Part shown: one piece after another, positions 12,539 through 25,909 of the stretch
How the letters are laid out: each line of letters opens with the position of its first letter
How positions within the stretch are numbered: the first letter of the stretch is position 1
DNA from: Papio anubis
Lineage: Eukaryota > Chordata > Mammalia > Primates > Cercopithecidae
Length of the DNA: 64,000 nt
Direction: 5' to 3'
Assembly (NCBI RefSeq): GCF_008728515.1
Contig: NC_044980.1
Span: 28,014,109 to 28,078,108 of the forward strand
Made by a program: the position numbers and the translations under genes
The notes under the pieces: generated by a model
The model's database searches: none
What the model was told of the DNA's origin: nothing
The model's input: the letters and a program-made list of their open reading frames with translations, nothing else

Positions 12539-12863
12539 GGCCGTGCACGGTGGCTCACTCTTATAATCCCAGCATTTTGGGAGGCTGAGATGGGTGGATC
12601 ATGAGGTCAGGAGATCGAGACCATCCTGGCTAACACAGTGAAATCCTGTTTCTACTAAAAATACAACACAAAACAAAACAAATTACCCGGACGCGGTGGC
12701 AGGCACCTATAGTCCCAGCTACTCGGGAGGCTGAGAAAGGAGAACGGCGGGAACCAGGGAGTGGGAGCTTGCAGTGAGCCAAGATTGCGTCACTGCACGC
12801 AAGCCTGGGCTACAGAGTGAGACTCTGTCTCAAAAAAAAAAAAAAAAAAAAAAAAAGAAAGAA
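12539..12863 (+). mobile_element. AluY-like element inserted into the L1
   Basis: Full-length Alu ending in a long A run and GAAA repeats. Flanking copies of 'agaaaaatatc' (12527-12537) and 'agaaaaacatc' (12864-12874) are an 11-bp target duplication with one mismatch. The linker contains 'acaacacaaaacaaaacaaa' in place of the usual short A stretch. It splits the L1M fragment, so it is the younger of the two. Confidence 0.95.
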
Positions 12864-12874
12864 AGAAAAACATC

Positions 12875-13197
12875 CAAAAGAATGTATTCACATATTCGGC
12901 AAAAGACAAGTCAAAAATATTAATAGAACCACTTTTCATATTCACAATTAAGAGAAAACTCAGTACCCACAACCAGCAGAATGGTTACATTAATGATGAT
13001 ATATGTATTGAAATATTATATGGCAATGAAAGTAAGTGAATTATTACTACCTAAAACAATTTAACAACGACTTAATCTTAAAAAGTTTAGCTAAATAAAC
13101 CAGACACAAAATAGTGACACCACACACACACACACACACACAGAGTTAAAAAACAGGCAAAAGATAAATCTATGGTGTTGAAATTTAAAGTGTTTAT
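12875..13197 (+). mobile_element. Old L1 (L1M) 3' end, second piece
   Basis: Continuation of the same L1 after the Alu. 'gaaatattatatggcaatga' and 'aaaccagacacaaaatagtg' match the 'tactatacagcaatgaaa' and 'gccagacacaaaagag' landmarks just upstream of the L1M 3'UTR. A (CA)n run lies at 13122-13142. A further stretch at 13484-13720, with 'gggggctttctgg', fits the 3'UTR after the next Alu. Confidence 0.7.
13122..13142. repeat. (CA)n microsatellite
   Basis: A perfect CA run of about ten units within the L1 remnant. Confidence 0.9.
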
Positions 13198-13483
13198 GAC
13201 CATGCGTGGTGGCTCACACCTATAATCCCAGTGCTTTGGGAGCCCTAAGTGGGAGAGGCTCACTTGAAACCAGGAGTTCAAGAACAACCTGGTTAACATA
13301 GTGATACTGCAGCTCTCAAATTAAAAATAAAAATAAAAATTAGCTAGGCATGGTGGCACACATCTGTAGCCCTCAGGAGGCTGAGGTGGGAGGATCCCTT
13401 GAGCCCAGGAGTGAGTTTTGTTTGCACCACACTACAGTACAGCTTGGGCAATAGAATGGGATCCTGTCACTATTTTTTTTTTT
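13198..13483 (+). mobile_element. AluJ-type, degenerate
   Basis: A strongly diverged dimeric Alu: 'gtggctcacacctataatcc' head, linker 'aaattaaaaataaaaataaa', and the right-arm phrase 'ggaggatcccttgagcccag', diagnostic of the old AluJ branch. Part of the right arm is missing. It sits inside the L1M fragment. Confidence 0.85.
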
Positions 13484-16400
13484 AAGTAGTGTTTATTTTT
13501 GGAATAGGCTGATGATTAAAATGGTGCATAAGGGGGCTTTCTGGAAAGCCGGTAATAGTTATTTCTTAATATGGAAGATTTCAATATATAATCTGATTGC
13601 ATATAAAATGTAATCAAAGTTCATAGCTACATAAATGCATGAATACACATCAGAAAGTTAATATCTTTTGACAAGTGGAAGTAAATGTACATGGTCAAAA
13701 TGCAGCAAATTACAAGTAAGAGTGGAATAAAGTACCCTAAACAAATCCATATTGGAAATAAAAACAACATCCTTCTTCAAATTTCAGGAAAGGCTTGCAT
13801 GAAAATAGAGGACAGAACTATGATTATTGAGGTAAATTACAGAAACCAGATTTGCTTCAAAATAAGCAATTCTAGCTACCAGAGCTGTCCAGAAATTGAA
13901 TAAAATATCACCTTGATACATGAGCCACCAATATCATCAAACTTATTAAAAATAGTTAATTTTCATTTTTCTGAGTTTTTATCCAGTCATTTACTTTCTT
14001 TGTTTTATTTCATTTCCTTGCAACAATTACTTACTGAGAATTCATTGGTGCTACATGATTTTCTAAGAGTATCCTGTATACTGGAATTTTTTTATCGGCA
14101 CAAATGTAGACTAAGTAATATTTTTTATTATTTGTTTTAACTAGAGGAATAGATGGTTGTGTTAAGAAAATATATTCAATTATACTTGAACATATATTAA
14201 ATATAATTAAATATTCCATTATCCTAGTAAAAGAAGGCAGATTTTCTTTAGGATCAACAAAGACCACTGTAAAGGGGTCCTGCAGAGGAGGATAGGGATT
14301 GGGTTTAACTCTGAATACAGCTTGGGCAGGTAAAAAATTATAGCCAAGGAGCAGATTGGGATTCATTAGAGGGAAAATTGCAGAGAGAAAATATCGAGGG
14401 CAAGGGGTTTCTGGCTAAACTGACTTACGGAATTCTTGTTGAAAACCAGCCAGGGGATCAGTAAAGACAGCCAGAGGACATGGAGGATGACAACCCCGGA
14501 TCCGACATTATTATCTGTATGATCAGATATTAAAGGTGGGGAGTTCTTGTTAAACTGATTTAGTGAGGTTCTTTGTTAAAACTAGATTTTATAAGGAAGC
14601 GCACAGATGGGTCTAGAAGACATCTCAGAAGTTTAAAATTTGGCCAAGAAATGAATTTTTGTCAATAGTCAAACTAAGGTGTGACATATTAGAGTGTTAA
14701 ATGTATGTGTTGTGGTTTCAGTCTCTCAGAATTTGAAATCTCTGTCTCCACAGTGTACTGGCCTAGTGACCTGGCAAATTTAATCCAACATTCTATCTCT
14801 CAGTTTCCTCAACTGTCAAATATGGATAAAATGGTAACTACTGAATAATGTTTTTCTAAAAATTAAACATTTTATAAATAAAACCATTGAGGTATTCCTG
14901 GCTACTTCAAAAGCATCAGATATGTCAACACTGTAAATAATATTAATGTTTCTTATTTTGTTTAGGCAGGTGATTAAATACACAGACAGGTCACATATTT
15001 AAAAATTTCAAGAAAACTTATTTTCATATTCATAATGCTACACAGGTAAAATGTATATTTGTTCTAGTTCAGATGAAAGTGTGTGTAAAAATTTAAAATA
15101 AGTTCATAAAAATAAATTATTATTTTATAAGAATCTTAGTGACAACCATTTTCATTTTAATTATACTACTCTTATGTAAAAATTAGACCATACTTTTTGG
15201 ATTGATTCATGCATCTTGGATGTCCCACCTCCCTCACTGCACTGCACCGTTATATGTTTCAAAGTTCTGTGATACCCAGGAGACAACTTTTGTCCTTTGC
15301 CATCCGAAGTTATTCAGCTATGTTTCTTATTTCATGGGTCAGCTGCTTTCTTTGTTCTCCATCCATGAAGGATAAACCCAACATTTCTTAATGGATTGGA
15401 GGTAAGCAGTGGGATTCTTAACTGTATTGTGGATCTTGGCTTGTCACAGATGAATTGCTTCTCTTTGATACAACCTGAGCAATCTATCTAGTATGTGGAA
15501 AAATGTCATCTCTGTGGAAGAAGAAACACAATTCAGACCAAAGAGAAGCTTCTCTTATTTAAAATGAATGGTGACTATTGGTGGATGACAAATCCTCAGT
15601 TAGTTTAAAGCTGCTAGTTGATTGTCTGTTGAAGGATAAACACGGCTGAAAAACTTTATAAAGACAGTGTAGATGCACCATGGGTAATTCCTCTTACAAT
15701 AAGTTAAACTACTAAATGTTGATAATATAATAGAAGCATGAAACTGTATTTTTGTTTTCTTTTATAAATGAGGTAAGAGGAAAATGGAAATTCATATTTT
15801 TCTAAGTGTGCCAAAAAGAATGGTTTAGTAAATATAGACTTATAAATGTGTTTGGAAAAAGCTGGGCTGAGGGTAATTAAGGTAAGGACGTTTCTCTCTC
15901 TTTTGTTCTTTATCTTGTTCTCTCTCTCTAGGAAAAAGTCCTACTTTATTTCTCTAATGTCATGATGTGATCAAATTACAGAATTCCTTTCAGTGTTGGT
16001 AAAATCATTAATAATGTATCAGTAACATTCATTGAGATTTATATAATAACAGTTATTTAGTCATTAAGAATTTAATAAAATAAGTGATAGGTTTTGTGGT
16101 TGAAAATTACTTTAAGAATAATTTGTTATTTCCAGCATGTTAGAAATATGATGTAAATAGAAATTTATATTTTTAATAAACTGATTTGTTTCAAGATAAA
16201 CTAGATGTTACTCATAACTATATGTCTCAATGTATTTTTAAAGACTCATGTGTGACTGCAAGAAATAAACATGTATATACACTTTCCTTAGACTTAAGAG
16301 TTGCCTGAAATATTAAAACGTATGAAACAATTTCCTGTTAAAGCACAGCTCTGTGTCAGTGAAACTTTATACAACAAACACTAAGTAAATTTTTATGAAC

Positions 16401-17123
16401 ACAGATATTGTGTATGTTTCTAAAAAAATAAATAGCTCGTGATTACGTTTTTCAGAACAATGAGATAAATTATGCTATTTAAAAACATATCCAAAAATTG
16501 GAAAAAAAACCCTGCAAAATAAAAGAAATACATACATATCTACAGCAATTGTATTAGTATAAATATTTTATAGAATTAATATTACATTATGCATTTTGAG
16601 GTTTGCTTTTAAATGTTATGCTATGCATAAAATTGAAATGTAGTGAATGGAGAGTATTACAAAAAATTAGTATTTAAAATAGACATTTGTTTTATTATTT
16701 ATAATATTCTCTACAATGTCAGATATTATTTTAATTTAAGAGAAAAAAGGGATTTCATAATGCCTGTTGGTTCATAGCATTGGTCAGAGTATGAAATGTG
16801 ACGTTGTATTGAAATATACAATGAATTATTTAAAGAAGGTGTTTTAAAATTACTATTTGTCTTTTGAAATGATGTTAAATACAACCATTGAGCTGCACTT
16901 ATATATTATATAAAATCATATTTTATGAATTCACATATTTTGAATATATATGTATATAACTTAATAAGTTATATGGCAATATTTGTCTGCAATATTGAAA
17001 GTCTATTGCACAATATTTATATGCCTTTTATCTTAGAGGAAGACTCTTAAAGAAATCACACAAAGAGCTTAAGTTCTTTTTGTTTGGTTGTTTCTCTAGT
17101 TAACATCTTTATAAAATTTCATG
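13484..17123. other. Old L1 3'UTR remnant, then unassigned AT-rich DNA
   Basis: 13484-13720 probably continues the L1M 3'UTR. From 14230 to 14640 there is a segment of different texture ('ggggtcctgcagaggagg', 'aaccagccaggggatcagta') that resembles LTR-retroelement internal sequence, though I cannot name it. A minus-strand frame of 111 codons there (14031-14366) shows no domain. A MIR lies at 14755-14850. The rest is AT-rich with nothing recognised. Confidence 0.45.
14755..14850 (+). mobile_element. MIR fragment
   Basis: 'gacctggcaaatttaatcc' followed by 'ctcagtttcctcaactgtca' and 'atatggataaaatggtaact' follows the MIR core, whose consensus reads 'ctcagtttcctcatctgtaa'. Only the central half is kept. 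Confidence 0.78.
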
Positions 17124-17400
17124 GTACACTCTTCCCTTGGTATATGCAGATAAATGGTTTGAGAACCACCCATGGATACAACAATTCATAGATGCTCAAG
17201 TTCCTCATGTAAAATGGCATAGTATTTGCATGTAACCTACATATATCCTCCTGTATACTTTAAAACTTTTCTAGATTATATGTAATACCTAATACAATGT
17301 AAAATGGTTTGTAAATAATTATTATACTGAAATTTATTTTGTATTTTTTGTTGTAGTATTTTTATTGTCATATTATATTTTATTATGTCTTTTTAAGAAT
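17124..17400 (+). mobile_element. MER2-type Tigger DNA transposon remnant
   Basis: The phrases 'cttcccttggtatatgcag', 'atgctcaagttcctcatgta', 'aatggcatagtatttgcatg', 'tcctcctgtatactttaaa' and 'taatacctaatacaatgtaa' occur in the same order as in the MER2/Tigger1 consensus. These are cut-and-paste elements of the pogo/Tigger group of Tc1-mariner, with no coding capacity in the short MER2 form. The left end is well preserved; the right end beyond about 17400 is lost. Confidence 0.88.
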
Positions 17401-18539
17401 TTCCAATAAAAAACAACAGGAATAGATGTCATATTCTTAAAATAAATATAATGAAAGTGTGGATTCTGCTACTCAGGAGAGAATCACTCTGGAAGCTAAC
17501 GTTGGGAGTGGGAGAGTGACTCAAGGCTGCCCAGATTCCTCAGTGACTAATAATTATCAAATTTCTATGCAGACAATGACCAATTTTCAAAGAAGGTGAG
17601 TAAGGTGAGCATGTATTTAAATGTCACTAACTCAGTCTTCCTCATAGGCTAAACACAGGAACTACTATTTAAAAATATAAAAGCATTGTATCACTTTTAG
17701 CTGCAAATAGTTCTGTTTTAACATGTGGTAATTAATCATACAGATAAGACTGAAAAGAGAATTGTGAACTTGAAATGTCGATTTATGTAAACCCAATGAT
17801 TTTTTAAAAAACTTTAATCAACAGAAGTTATAGTGGTACACAAAGGAACATTTCTCAAATATATTTTATATTTACCACAAAATAGGAGCCACCCAAGGAT
17901 ATTAAAGTATTTATTATGTTTTATCAAAAGCTTTCATTAATGGAAATACATATAGAGCAATTTATTTATTTAACTTGTGTTTTAGAATGAATTTATGAAA
18001 GTGACTTGTCAAGGTTGATCATGTCTCTTTTACCTAAATGTGTCTGTATAAATTTGAAAATGATTGATTTCATTATTTACATGGCTCCTACATTCACTGA
18101 ATTGAAATGGTATCAAGGCAAAATTATCCAAGTATTAAAACTTGTTTTAAAACTTTGTTTAAAGGTATAACTTCTGAACTGGTAAAAAATTGGTGTGTGG
18201 GTTTTCTAGTTTCCAGCCCAGCATGTAATTAGATTGGAAGTCACCATTCATTTCTAACCACAAGTATAAAGCTGAACAAATTAAAAAATAAATGTCTCTT
18301 CTTAGGTCCTTCAGAGAAGTGAAGTTATAGGGCAAACCACTGTCCTCTCCTGAGTTGACAGGCAGACAGGCAGACACAGAATAAATCACACTTTACAAAA
18401 GCAGAAAATTCCCAGCAGAAACCTCCATGGTAGCTCAGTAATGCAGTAGAAAAAGCTCAACTGTCATCAAGGAACTGTGGGATGTTCTTTGTGGACAAGT
18501 CTGCACAAAAAAAAAAAAAAAAAAAAAGCAGAAGTTTCC
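17401..18539. other. AT-rich single-copy DNA
   Basis: No gene is recognised. It holds a run of 22 A at 18507-18528. Sequence shortly before 18540 may already belong to the L1M that follows. Confidence 0.5.
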
Positions 18540-19043
18540 CCCATTTTTGTAAATTTAATCTCCTAAGGCTCTACTAGATTCTCACAGTGAAATTGAGATG
18601 AAAAATCTCCTCATTCTTTCCACAAAGGGACAGGGAAAACAACCATTTAGAAATATGCTGGAACATTCTGATTTTTGTTTGTAACCAGATCTGCCCTCAA
18701 GAGAAATTATATTACCAGAGTCTAATGTACTGGGGTTGTTTCAACCTAACAGACACGTGGGAAAAGAAATACCCAACCCTAGATGATGCTAGCCTGCCAC
18801 ACAAGGGAAGGAAATACCTAATATCAGCCCACACCAGTCTATCTGTCCCACCTAAGGTGGGAGAAACACACAGAGACACTTGTGAGGTTCACAGCCAAGG
18901 GAACAAATACACTAAAAGACTTAGACCTATTCACAGGACTATAAAATGCTTCCTGTCCTCCCATATTTTACCACATTATAAAAGGCCTACTTATCACAGT
19001 TCCTTATCATGTCCGACTACTAAGAAAAAATTACAAGGCATTG

Positions 19044-19046
<3 letters not shown>

Positions 19047-19078
<32 letters not shown>
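19047..19078. repeat. (AC)n microsatellite
   Basis: An uninterrupted AC run of about 16 units inside the L1M fragment. Its translation gives a run of Thr-His that is not a real protein. Confidence 0.95.
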
Positions 19079-19082
<4 letters not shown>

Positions 19083-19757
19083 GAAGAGACACAGCAAGTA
19101 TCAGATTTAGACTTGAATATGACAGTTATTGAAATTATCAGACTGGAAATTGAAAACAGCTATAATTTATCTATTAAGGGTGCTAAAGAATGATGTAGAC
19201 AGCATATAAGAACAAATGGGCAAGGTACATGAAGAAAATAAAAATAGAAGAAAGAATAATAAAATTTCTAGAGATCAAAACATTGTAATGAAAGGAAGAG
19301 TACCTATGATAGATTCATTAATAGACCATACATGACTGAAGAATCTCTGAGATACAGGTTATAAGAATAGAAACAAACCTACACATTCTGCACTTGTATC
19401 CTGTAACTTAAGGGAAAAACAAACAAAAGAAAAATAAAGAAAAGAATGGAAACATTCAAAACTGGAAAGCAAAGAGAAAAAAGTGAGCAAATACATATCC
19501 AAGAATGGTGGATTAACAACACAACGCATTACATATGTAATAAAATACCAGAAGAAGAAGAAAGAAAAAGGAAAAGAAGAAATATGTGAATCAATACCGA
19601 CTGAGAATTCCCTAATTAATGCAAGACAGCAAACCACAGATACAGGCATCTCAGGGAACATCAAAGAGAATAAATGTAAAAACAAACAAACAAAAAACAA
19701 CAACAAAGCCACTTGAACACATATTCCTATTCAAACTGCAGAGACTCAAAAGTAACA

Positions 19758-19806
19758 TATATATATATAAATAAATACATATAAATATAATATATATGTA
19801 TATATA
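19758..19806. repeat. AT-rich simple repeat
   Basis: Alternating TA with AAATA variants, about 50 bp, within the L1M remnant. Confidence 0.8.
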
Positions 19807-20444
19807 CAGACACATTTAAAGAAGCCAAAAGGGAGAATTAATCTTACCTATAAGGAGCAAAGTAAGAATTAGCTCTGACTTTTCCTTAGAAAACATGTAA
19901 ACAACACAAAATGAAATGAAGCATTTAATGTTAAGAGGAAAAAAAATCAACCCAGAATTCTGTGTCCTGTGAAATTATCTTTCAAAAGTGAAGGAGAAAT
20001 AAAGACTTCCTCAGACCCCCCAAAATGAGAGAATTTGTTGCCAGTAATCATAGCTAGAAAGAAATATTAAAAGAGAGTAGGAAATTGATATAGGTCAAAA
20101 CATATATCTACATGAAGAAAGAATAATAATCTAGAAAAGAAATAGATGGAAATAAATAAAACACTTTTATTTGTATGATTCTTAATTAATAAAGTTGTTA
20201 ATAGTTTGTTCAAAATAATGATAGCAATACCGTTTTTGATTTTGTATGCTTATGCATAAAAATGCATACATATATCTATAAAATAATATTTATGGATACT
20301 TTAGTGTAAGTAAAATTAATAACAGCAATAGTAAAAGAGAACAGAGGGGAAATTAGGAATATTTTGCTATTACAGGGTACTCACACTACCCACGAAACAG
20401 TGTAGTGTTATTTAAAAGAAGATTTAGATTAATTGCACATATTT

Positions 20445-20745
20445 TTCTGTAGAAATAACACAGAAACTGAAAAGCGAATACTGCATGTTCTCACTGATAA
20501 GTGGGGGCAAAATAATGTGTATATATGGACACAGAGTGTGGAGTGATAGACACTGGAAACTTGAAAGGGTGGGGAGTTCAAAGGTAGGTAGGTAATGAGA
20601 AATTACTTAATGAATATGATGTATATTATTAAGGTGATGGATACACTAAAATCTCAGACTTCATTACTATGCAGTATATGCATGTAACAAAATTGCACTT
20701 GTACCTTTTAAATTTATTCAAAATAAATAAATACATAAATGAGGT
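20445..20745 (+). mobile_element. Younger L1 3' end nested in L1M
   Basis: 'atactgcatgttctcactga' through 'aaggtgatggatacactaaa', 'tatgcatgtaacaaaattgc' and the A-rich 'aaataaataaatacataaat' tail is a primate/L1MA-age 3'UTR terminus. It sits between two segments of an older L1M whose reading order continues across it, so it is a later 5'-truncated insertion. No clear target duplication was resolved. Confidence 0.85.
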
Positions 20746-22720
20746 AGGATAAATGATACGCTACTAAAAAGAAAAAGTGTAATTATATTTTAAAATGCTT
20801 AATAAACCACCAATGGCAAAAATAAGTGGAAAACAAAAAAAAATATAAAACAACAAAAGCAATGAATTGAAAAATAACAAATATAATAGCATCCTACTAT
20901 ATCCACAATCACATTAAACCCCAATGATCTAAATATATCAACTAAAAACCAATCACTATAAAAGTAAGTCAATCGAGAATACGAACAAAACCAAACAATG
21001 GCAATTTACAAAGATCACTAATCTCAATTAGCCTCTAGCTATACTGAGAAAAAACTAAGATCACACATATTACTAATATCAGTAATAAAAAAGGGGGTAC
21101 AATTAAGATCTCATGGACATCACAAGAGTAATAATACTTTAAACAACTTTATGCCCATATATTTAATAATTTAGATCAAGTGGACCAATTCCTTGAAAGA
21201 CAGTCTGCCAAAATATACATAACAAGAAATAAAAAACCTGAATAGGCCTATATCTGTTGCAGCAATTGAATCTGTAATTGATAACTGCCCAAGTGAGCAT
21301 GAGGCTGTTTCACTGGTGAATTCTAATCAACATTTAAGTAAGAAGTAATACCAATTTCTACCATGTCTTTCAGAAGATAGAAGCAGAGGCAATACTTCCT
21401 AACTCATTCTATAAGACCAACATAATCCTAATACCCAAACCAGAGAAATACAAGAAAATAAAAATATACACCAATATTTCTCATAATCATAGAAGCAAAA
21501 TCCCTGAAAAATATTAACACATGCAATCCAACAATGTATAGAAAGAATTACACATCACAACCAACTGCGATTTATCCCAAGTGTGCAAGGCAGGTTCAAC
21601 ATTCAAATATCAGTCCATGTAATACATCAGATCAACAAGCTAAAGTGAAGAAAAGCTCACAGTCATATCAGTAGTTGCAGAAAAAGCATGTGACAATATC
21701 TAATATCTATTTATGACAAACTATTAGCAAACTAGGAATAGAGGAGAACTTTTTCAACTGATGAACATTTAGAAAAAACAAACAAATAAAAAAGAACACA
21801 TCACACTTAATGATGAGAAACTAGAAACTTTCCTGCTAAGATCAGAAACAAAGCAAGGATATCCCCTCTCACTACTCCTTTCAACACAATGCTGGATGTC
21901 CTGGCTAATGCAATAAGAAACGTAAAATAAATAAAAAGTATATAAATTGGGAAGAAAGAAAACTTTTACCGTTTCAGATAATATGATCACCTATGTAGAA
22001 AATCTGAAAGAACTGACCAAAAAAAAAAAAAAAAAAAAAAAAACCCAAACTCCTGAAGCTAGTAAGGGGTTATAACAAGTTTTCAGGATAGAAGGTTAAT
22101 ATATAATTGTCAATGGCTTTCCTTTATGCCACCCATAAACAAATTGAACTTGAAATTAAAAACATACTACCATTTATTTTAGCATCCCTTAAAATTAAAT
22201 ACATATGTATAAATCTAACAAAATTGGTATAAGGTTTGTATGAGAAAATCTACAAAACTGCGACAAATGAAATTAAAAGGAACTAAATACAGGGAGAGAT
22301 ATTCTGCATTTATGGAAAGACTCAATATTGTCAAGATGTCAGTTCCTTCCAACATGATCTACAGATTCAATGTAACACCATTTAAAATTCCATCAAGTTG
22401 TTTTTTGGATATTGAGACACTGATTCCAAAGTTTATACAGAGAAGCAAAAGACTCTGATAAAGGACTATTATTCAAAATATATAAAGAATGATCAAAACT
22501 AAATGGTAAGAAAACAGAAAACCTGACTTAAAAATGAATGAAAGATCACAACAGACATGTCACCACAGAAGATTTGCTGATGACAAATAAGCATATGAAA
22601 AAAATGCTTCACATTATATGTCATTCAGGAAAATGTAATTTAAAACAAAGGGATACCACTACAAGCCTATGAGAATCTCCAAAATTCAGAACACTGGCAA
22701 TACTAAATTTTGGATTAGGC
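20746..22720 (+). mobile_element. Long L1M remnant, ORF2 part
   Basis: Continuation of the L1M. Landmarks in order: 'cacattaaaccccaatgatc' (endonuclease region), 'ttccttgaaagacagtctgc', 'gcgatttatcccaagtgtgc' and 'aggcaggttcaacattcaaa' (reverse-transcriptase region), then 'aatttaaaacaaagggatac' near the ORF2 3' end. Many stops and deletions. A run of 25 A lies at 22019-22043. Confidence 0.85.
22019..22043 (+). repeat. A25 homopolymer
   Basis: A pure A run within the L1M ORF2 remnant. It is not an Alu tail, since L1 sequence flanks it on both sides. Confidence 0.9.
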
Positions 22721-25069
22721 CAATTTTTGGGGCCTCCAAGCTCAGCTGATAAGACTGAATTTTTGAGGATGCCCTAACTTATATCCCTGGTAACAAATAT
22801 CAGACGGTCAACAGGGCTAACTTTGCCTAGTACCTCCCACCATCCAGCAGGCTATCACAAAAGCAGCAAGAGAGAACTGATACAATGTGAAACGCTTTTC
22901 AAGTCTTTTGCATGTGTCGCATTTGCTCATGAATCATTGGTTAAATCTAGTCATCTAACAAAGCCCTGACAGAAAGGGTAAGAAAACAGACCCCACCTAT
23001 TCAAGGAAGAAGCTGCAAAGTCACATTGCAAAGGATATTCCGACAGGGATAGCAAAAATTGTGGTCTTTTTAACGATGTATCACAATTTCAAACTTGTCT
23101 TGCAATTTGGACAGATTTGTGATAGATTGCTTCCTTAGTAATTTAAATAAATTTATGATAGACTCTCTTTTTAAAAATTCTGGTAATAATTACCTATATA
23201 AAGAGTAATATTTATACAAACTTTGTTCTATTATTATAGCTCATATTTACTTTTATTCTTTTAATGCACTGTTCTTAACAAGATAATGTTAACTAATAAT
23301 GATAATAGCATAAATTAATTACTTTGTTAATAATACATATACATACACACGTAAATATCATATTTGAAATGACCAAACCACTTATTGAGAATATTTTCAT
23401 TTCAAAAGAATTGATTTATTTTTTATTCATATTTTCTTTGTATGAAAAGCTAAAATTCGTGAAAAAAAGAAATACAATTTTACAAACCAAAAAGACAATC
23501 ATATGAGAAATACAATCACTTCTTTCTTTCTTTTATTTCACACTTTAATGCCTTATTTAAATATTTATAATTTTAACAAATTGTTTGTCTTTGACTTCCC
23601 AGTTGGCAAATTTCATGTTACCAATAAAAATTAATGTATTCTATAAATATCTGACTACTGTATTTCACCACATTGGTAATTTCTGTTCTTTCGTTTTGAT
23701 CTCTTAACAGCTAATACAAACATCGTCTTAAGAATTACAAACCAAAATTAAAAGTGTTGATTTTCCTCAAAAAAATATATATATATATTTATGTCAGAAT
23801 TTCTGCCCTTATTTTAGGAAATTTTTATAAAATATTTGCTCTTTTCAGCACAATTTGTCTTGTTAAAAATGCATGAGCTAATATATCATACAAATAATTC
23901 ACAATATACATAAAATATCATAATTGAAATAAATGGAATGGGATGTCAGAATGAAAAATTAACAATAAAATTGATGATTCAGTCCATCATTCATCTAATT
24001 AGGGATGCTACTTAGATGAAATACATATAAATATAAATTTTCACACAATGTTGATATGGTTTAGTTTGATTTATTAGAAAGACATTTTCAAATTATTATT
24101 TAGAGAAGATGTTAAATTTGTTTTACCAGCTGAACAATAAGTATAGTACAATAAACTCATGTCTTAAATATTATTATATTGAAATAATTATACAGTCCTT
24201 GGTTACATGATTTAAGACAGAATAATTTTATACCTAGAAATCATGGAGCTACCAGATTAACCCTCAAGTACTCAGTACTGACCCCGCAAACCCAACTCTG
24301 CTATGATACCTAGTATTCTGAGAAATAACCTATATAAAGTCTCAACAGCAGAGAACATTAGCATTCAGCATCTCCTGACAATTTATTTTACTTCCAGTAC
24401 CCCTGATGCTATGGGTATACTTGTCCAAGCCATGACTCTTCAATATAAAAGCATGAAGAGTAAAAAATTCAGAATGAGGTAACATTTGACTCTTGGCTTT
24501 GTCCTGTAGATTGTTTTTTCCATTGAACACGCTAAGTAGTGGGAAGTCTGAAAAACAAGTCTTTTTTTTTTTCACTTCAATCAATTAAGAAAAAAGAGAC
24601 AAAAGCTACTCAAGCAAAGTTATCCTCCATTGCTTGACAATAAATGTGTTAGAACGAAGTTTACATTATTTTTCAGACTCAAAATAATTAATGTAAATGA
24701 ACTTAAACCATGTTATGAAATTATTGCATGTGTCTCAGCATGAGGGGAAGGAAGAAAAGTGTCTCTAGGATGGTAAGACATTCAATATTCCAGGGATTAA
24801 GCGTATGTCCTAATTGTTCTTGTTAGCCTGGCCTAAATGATTTTTTGCTGATTTAGTGTTCTTGCTCAGACCAGTAAGAGGTTACGCTGTGCTTGTTTCT
24901 ATTTACCAATCCAAAGGGTTAAACTAGGTGTCCTAGGGGAGGAAGAGTCAAGAACTATGTTGTGGATGGAAAAAAAAAACAAAGGCAGGGGCGGGGGATG
25001 AAATATCAAGAGACTATTTGGCAAGATTCAATCTCAAACACAGATCTGTTTTTTTACTGAATATAGACA
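22721..25069. other. Unassigned DNA between L1 copies
   Basis: 22720-23110 has the texture of an old interspersed repeat ('gaagctgcaaagtcacattg') that I could not name. 23110-24600 is AT-rich and looks single-copy. 24740-25030 is slightly more GC-rich and unassigned. No gene is recognised. Confidence 0.45.
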
Positions 25070-25909
25070 AGTTGTAGTTTAGCAATATTGAAATGTCCAG
25101 CTATATTTAACATACTGTGATATTGATCTAAAAAATTAAATATATTCCTCCTAACTGAGGCTTTTTACTCTTTGACTATCTTCTCCCTATTCTCCCCACC
25201 TCCTAGCCTTTGATAACCACCTTCCAGTCTTTGCTTGTATGAGTTCAAGACAGTTTTGACTGTCTTGACTCCAATATCAGGGAGAACATGTGGTATTTTT
25301 CTTGCTGTGTTTGTCATATTTCACTTAGCAGAATGTTCTCCAACTCCATCCATATTGTTGCAAATGGCAGAATTTTTTTCTTATTTTAAAGTTGATTTAT
25401 ATTCCTTTGGGTATATACCCGGTAATGGGATTTCTAGGTCAAATGATATTTCTGTCTTTAGGTCTTTGAGGTTTAATAGTATGACATTTTGCATATATAC
25501 CACATATTTACGCATTTATCCTTTGATGGATGCCTGAGTCCATAATATGGCTACTGTGAATACTGTGCAATGAACACTGGATTGCAGACATGTCTTCCAC
25601 ATATTGATTTCAAATTTTGAGGGTATTAAATTCCCAGACAGAAGTGGGATCAAGGGATCATAGGTACTTCTATTTTTAGTTTTTTTCAGGGATCTCCACA
25701 CTCTTTTCCACAACAGTTATATTAATTTACATTTCCAGCAACATTGTACAAGGATTCCCTTTGATCCACTTGCTTGCCAACACTTGTTTTCTTTCCTCTT
25801 TCTGATGAGAGTCATTCTAATAGGTATGAGGCACTATCTCACTGTGGTTTTAATTTTTCATTTCCCTAATGATTAACAATGTCAAGAATTTTTAATATCT
25901 GTTAGCCAT
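25070..25909 (-). mobile_element. L1 (L1PB/L1MA age) 3' segment
   Basis: Read on the minus strand, this is the end of ORF2 and the 3'UTR. Plus-strand landmarks include 'ggttttaatttttcatttcc', 'tgggtatatacccggtaatg', 'agaacatgtggtatttttct' and 'ccaactccatccatattgtt'. At 25909/25910 the orientation flips to plus-strand L1. Together with the next feature it forms one element with an inverted 5' part, the usual product of twin priming. Confidence 0.9.

Larger units (their letters stand above)
18540..20444 (+). mobile_element. Long L1M remnant, 5' part
   Basis: From 'ctactagattctcacagtga' through 'taccagagtctaatgtactg', 'aggaaatacctaatatcagc' and 'ggtgggagaaacacacagag' the order follows the 5' half of mammalian L1M elements. 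ORF1-like sequence with numerous stops comes next, then 'cccagaattctgtgtcctgt' and 'gtgaaggagaaataaagact'. The element continues past an inserted L1 3' end to about 22720. It is one ~4-kb decayed copy, not a source of protein. A CA microsatellite (19047-19078) and an AT-rich run (19758-19806) grew inside it. Confidence 0.85.

Noticed and set aside
14031..14366. 111-codon minus-strand frame
   Set aside because: No domain, AT-rich C-terminal half and repeat-like texture; chance or dead retroelement sequence.
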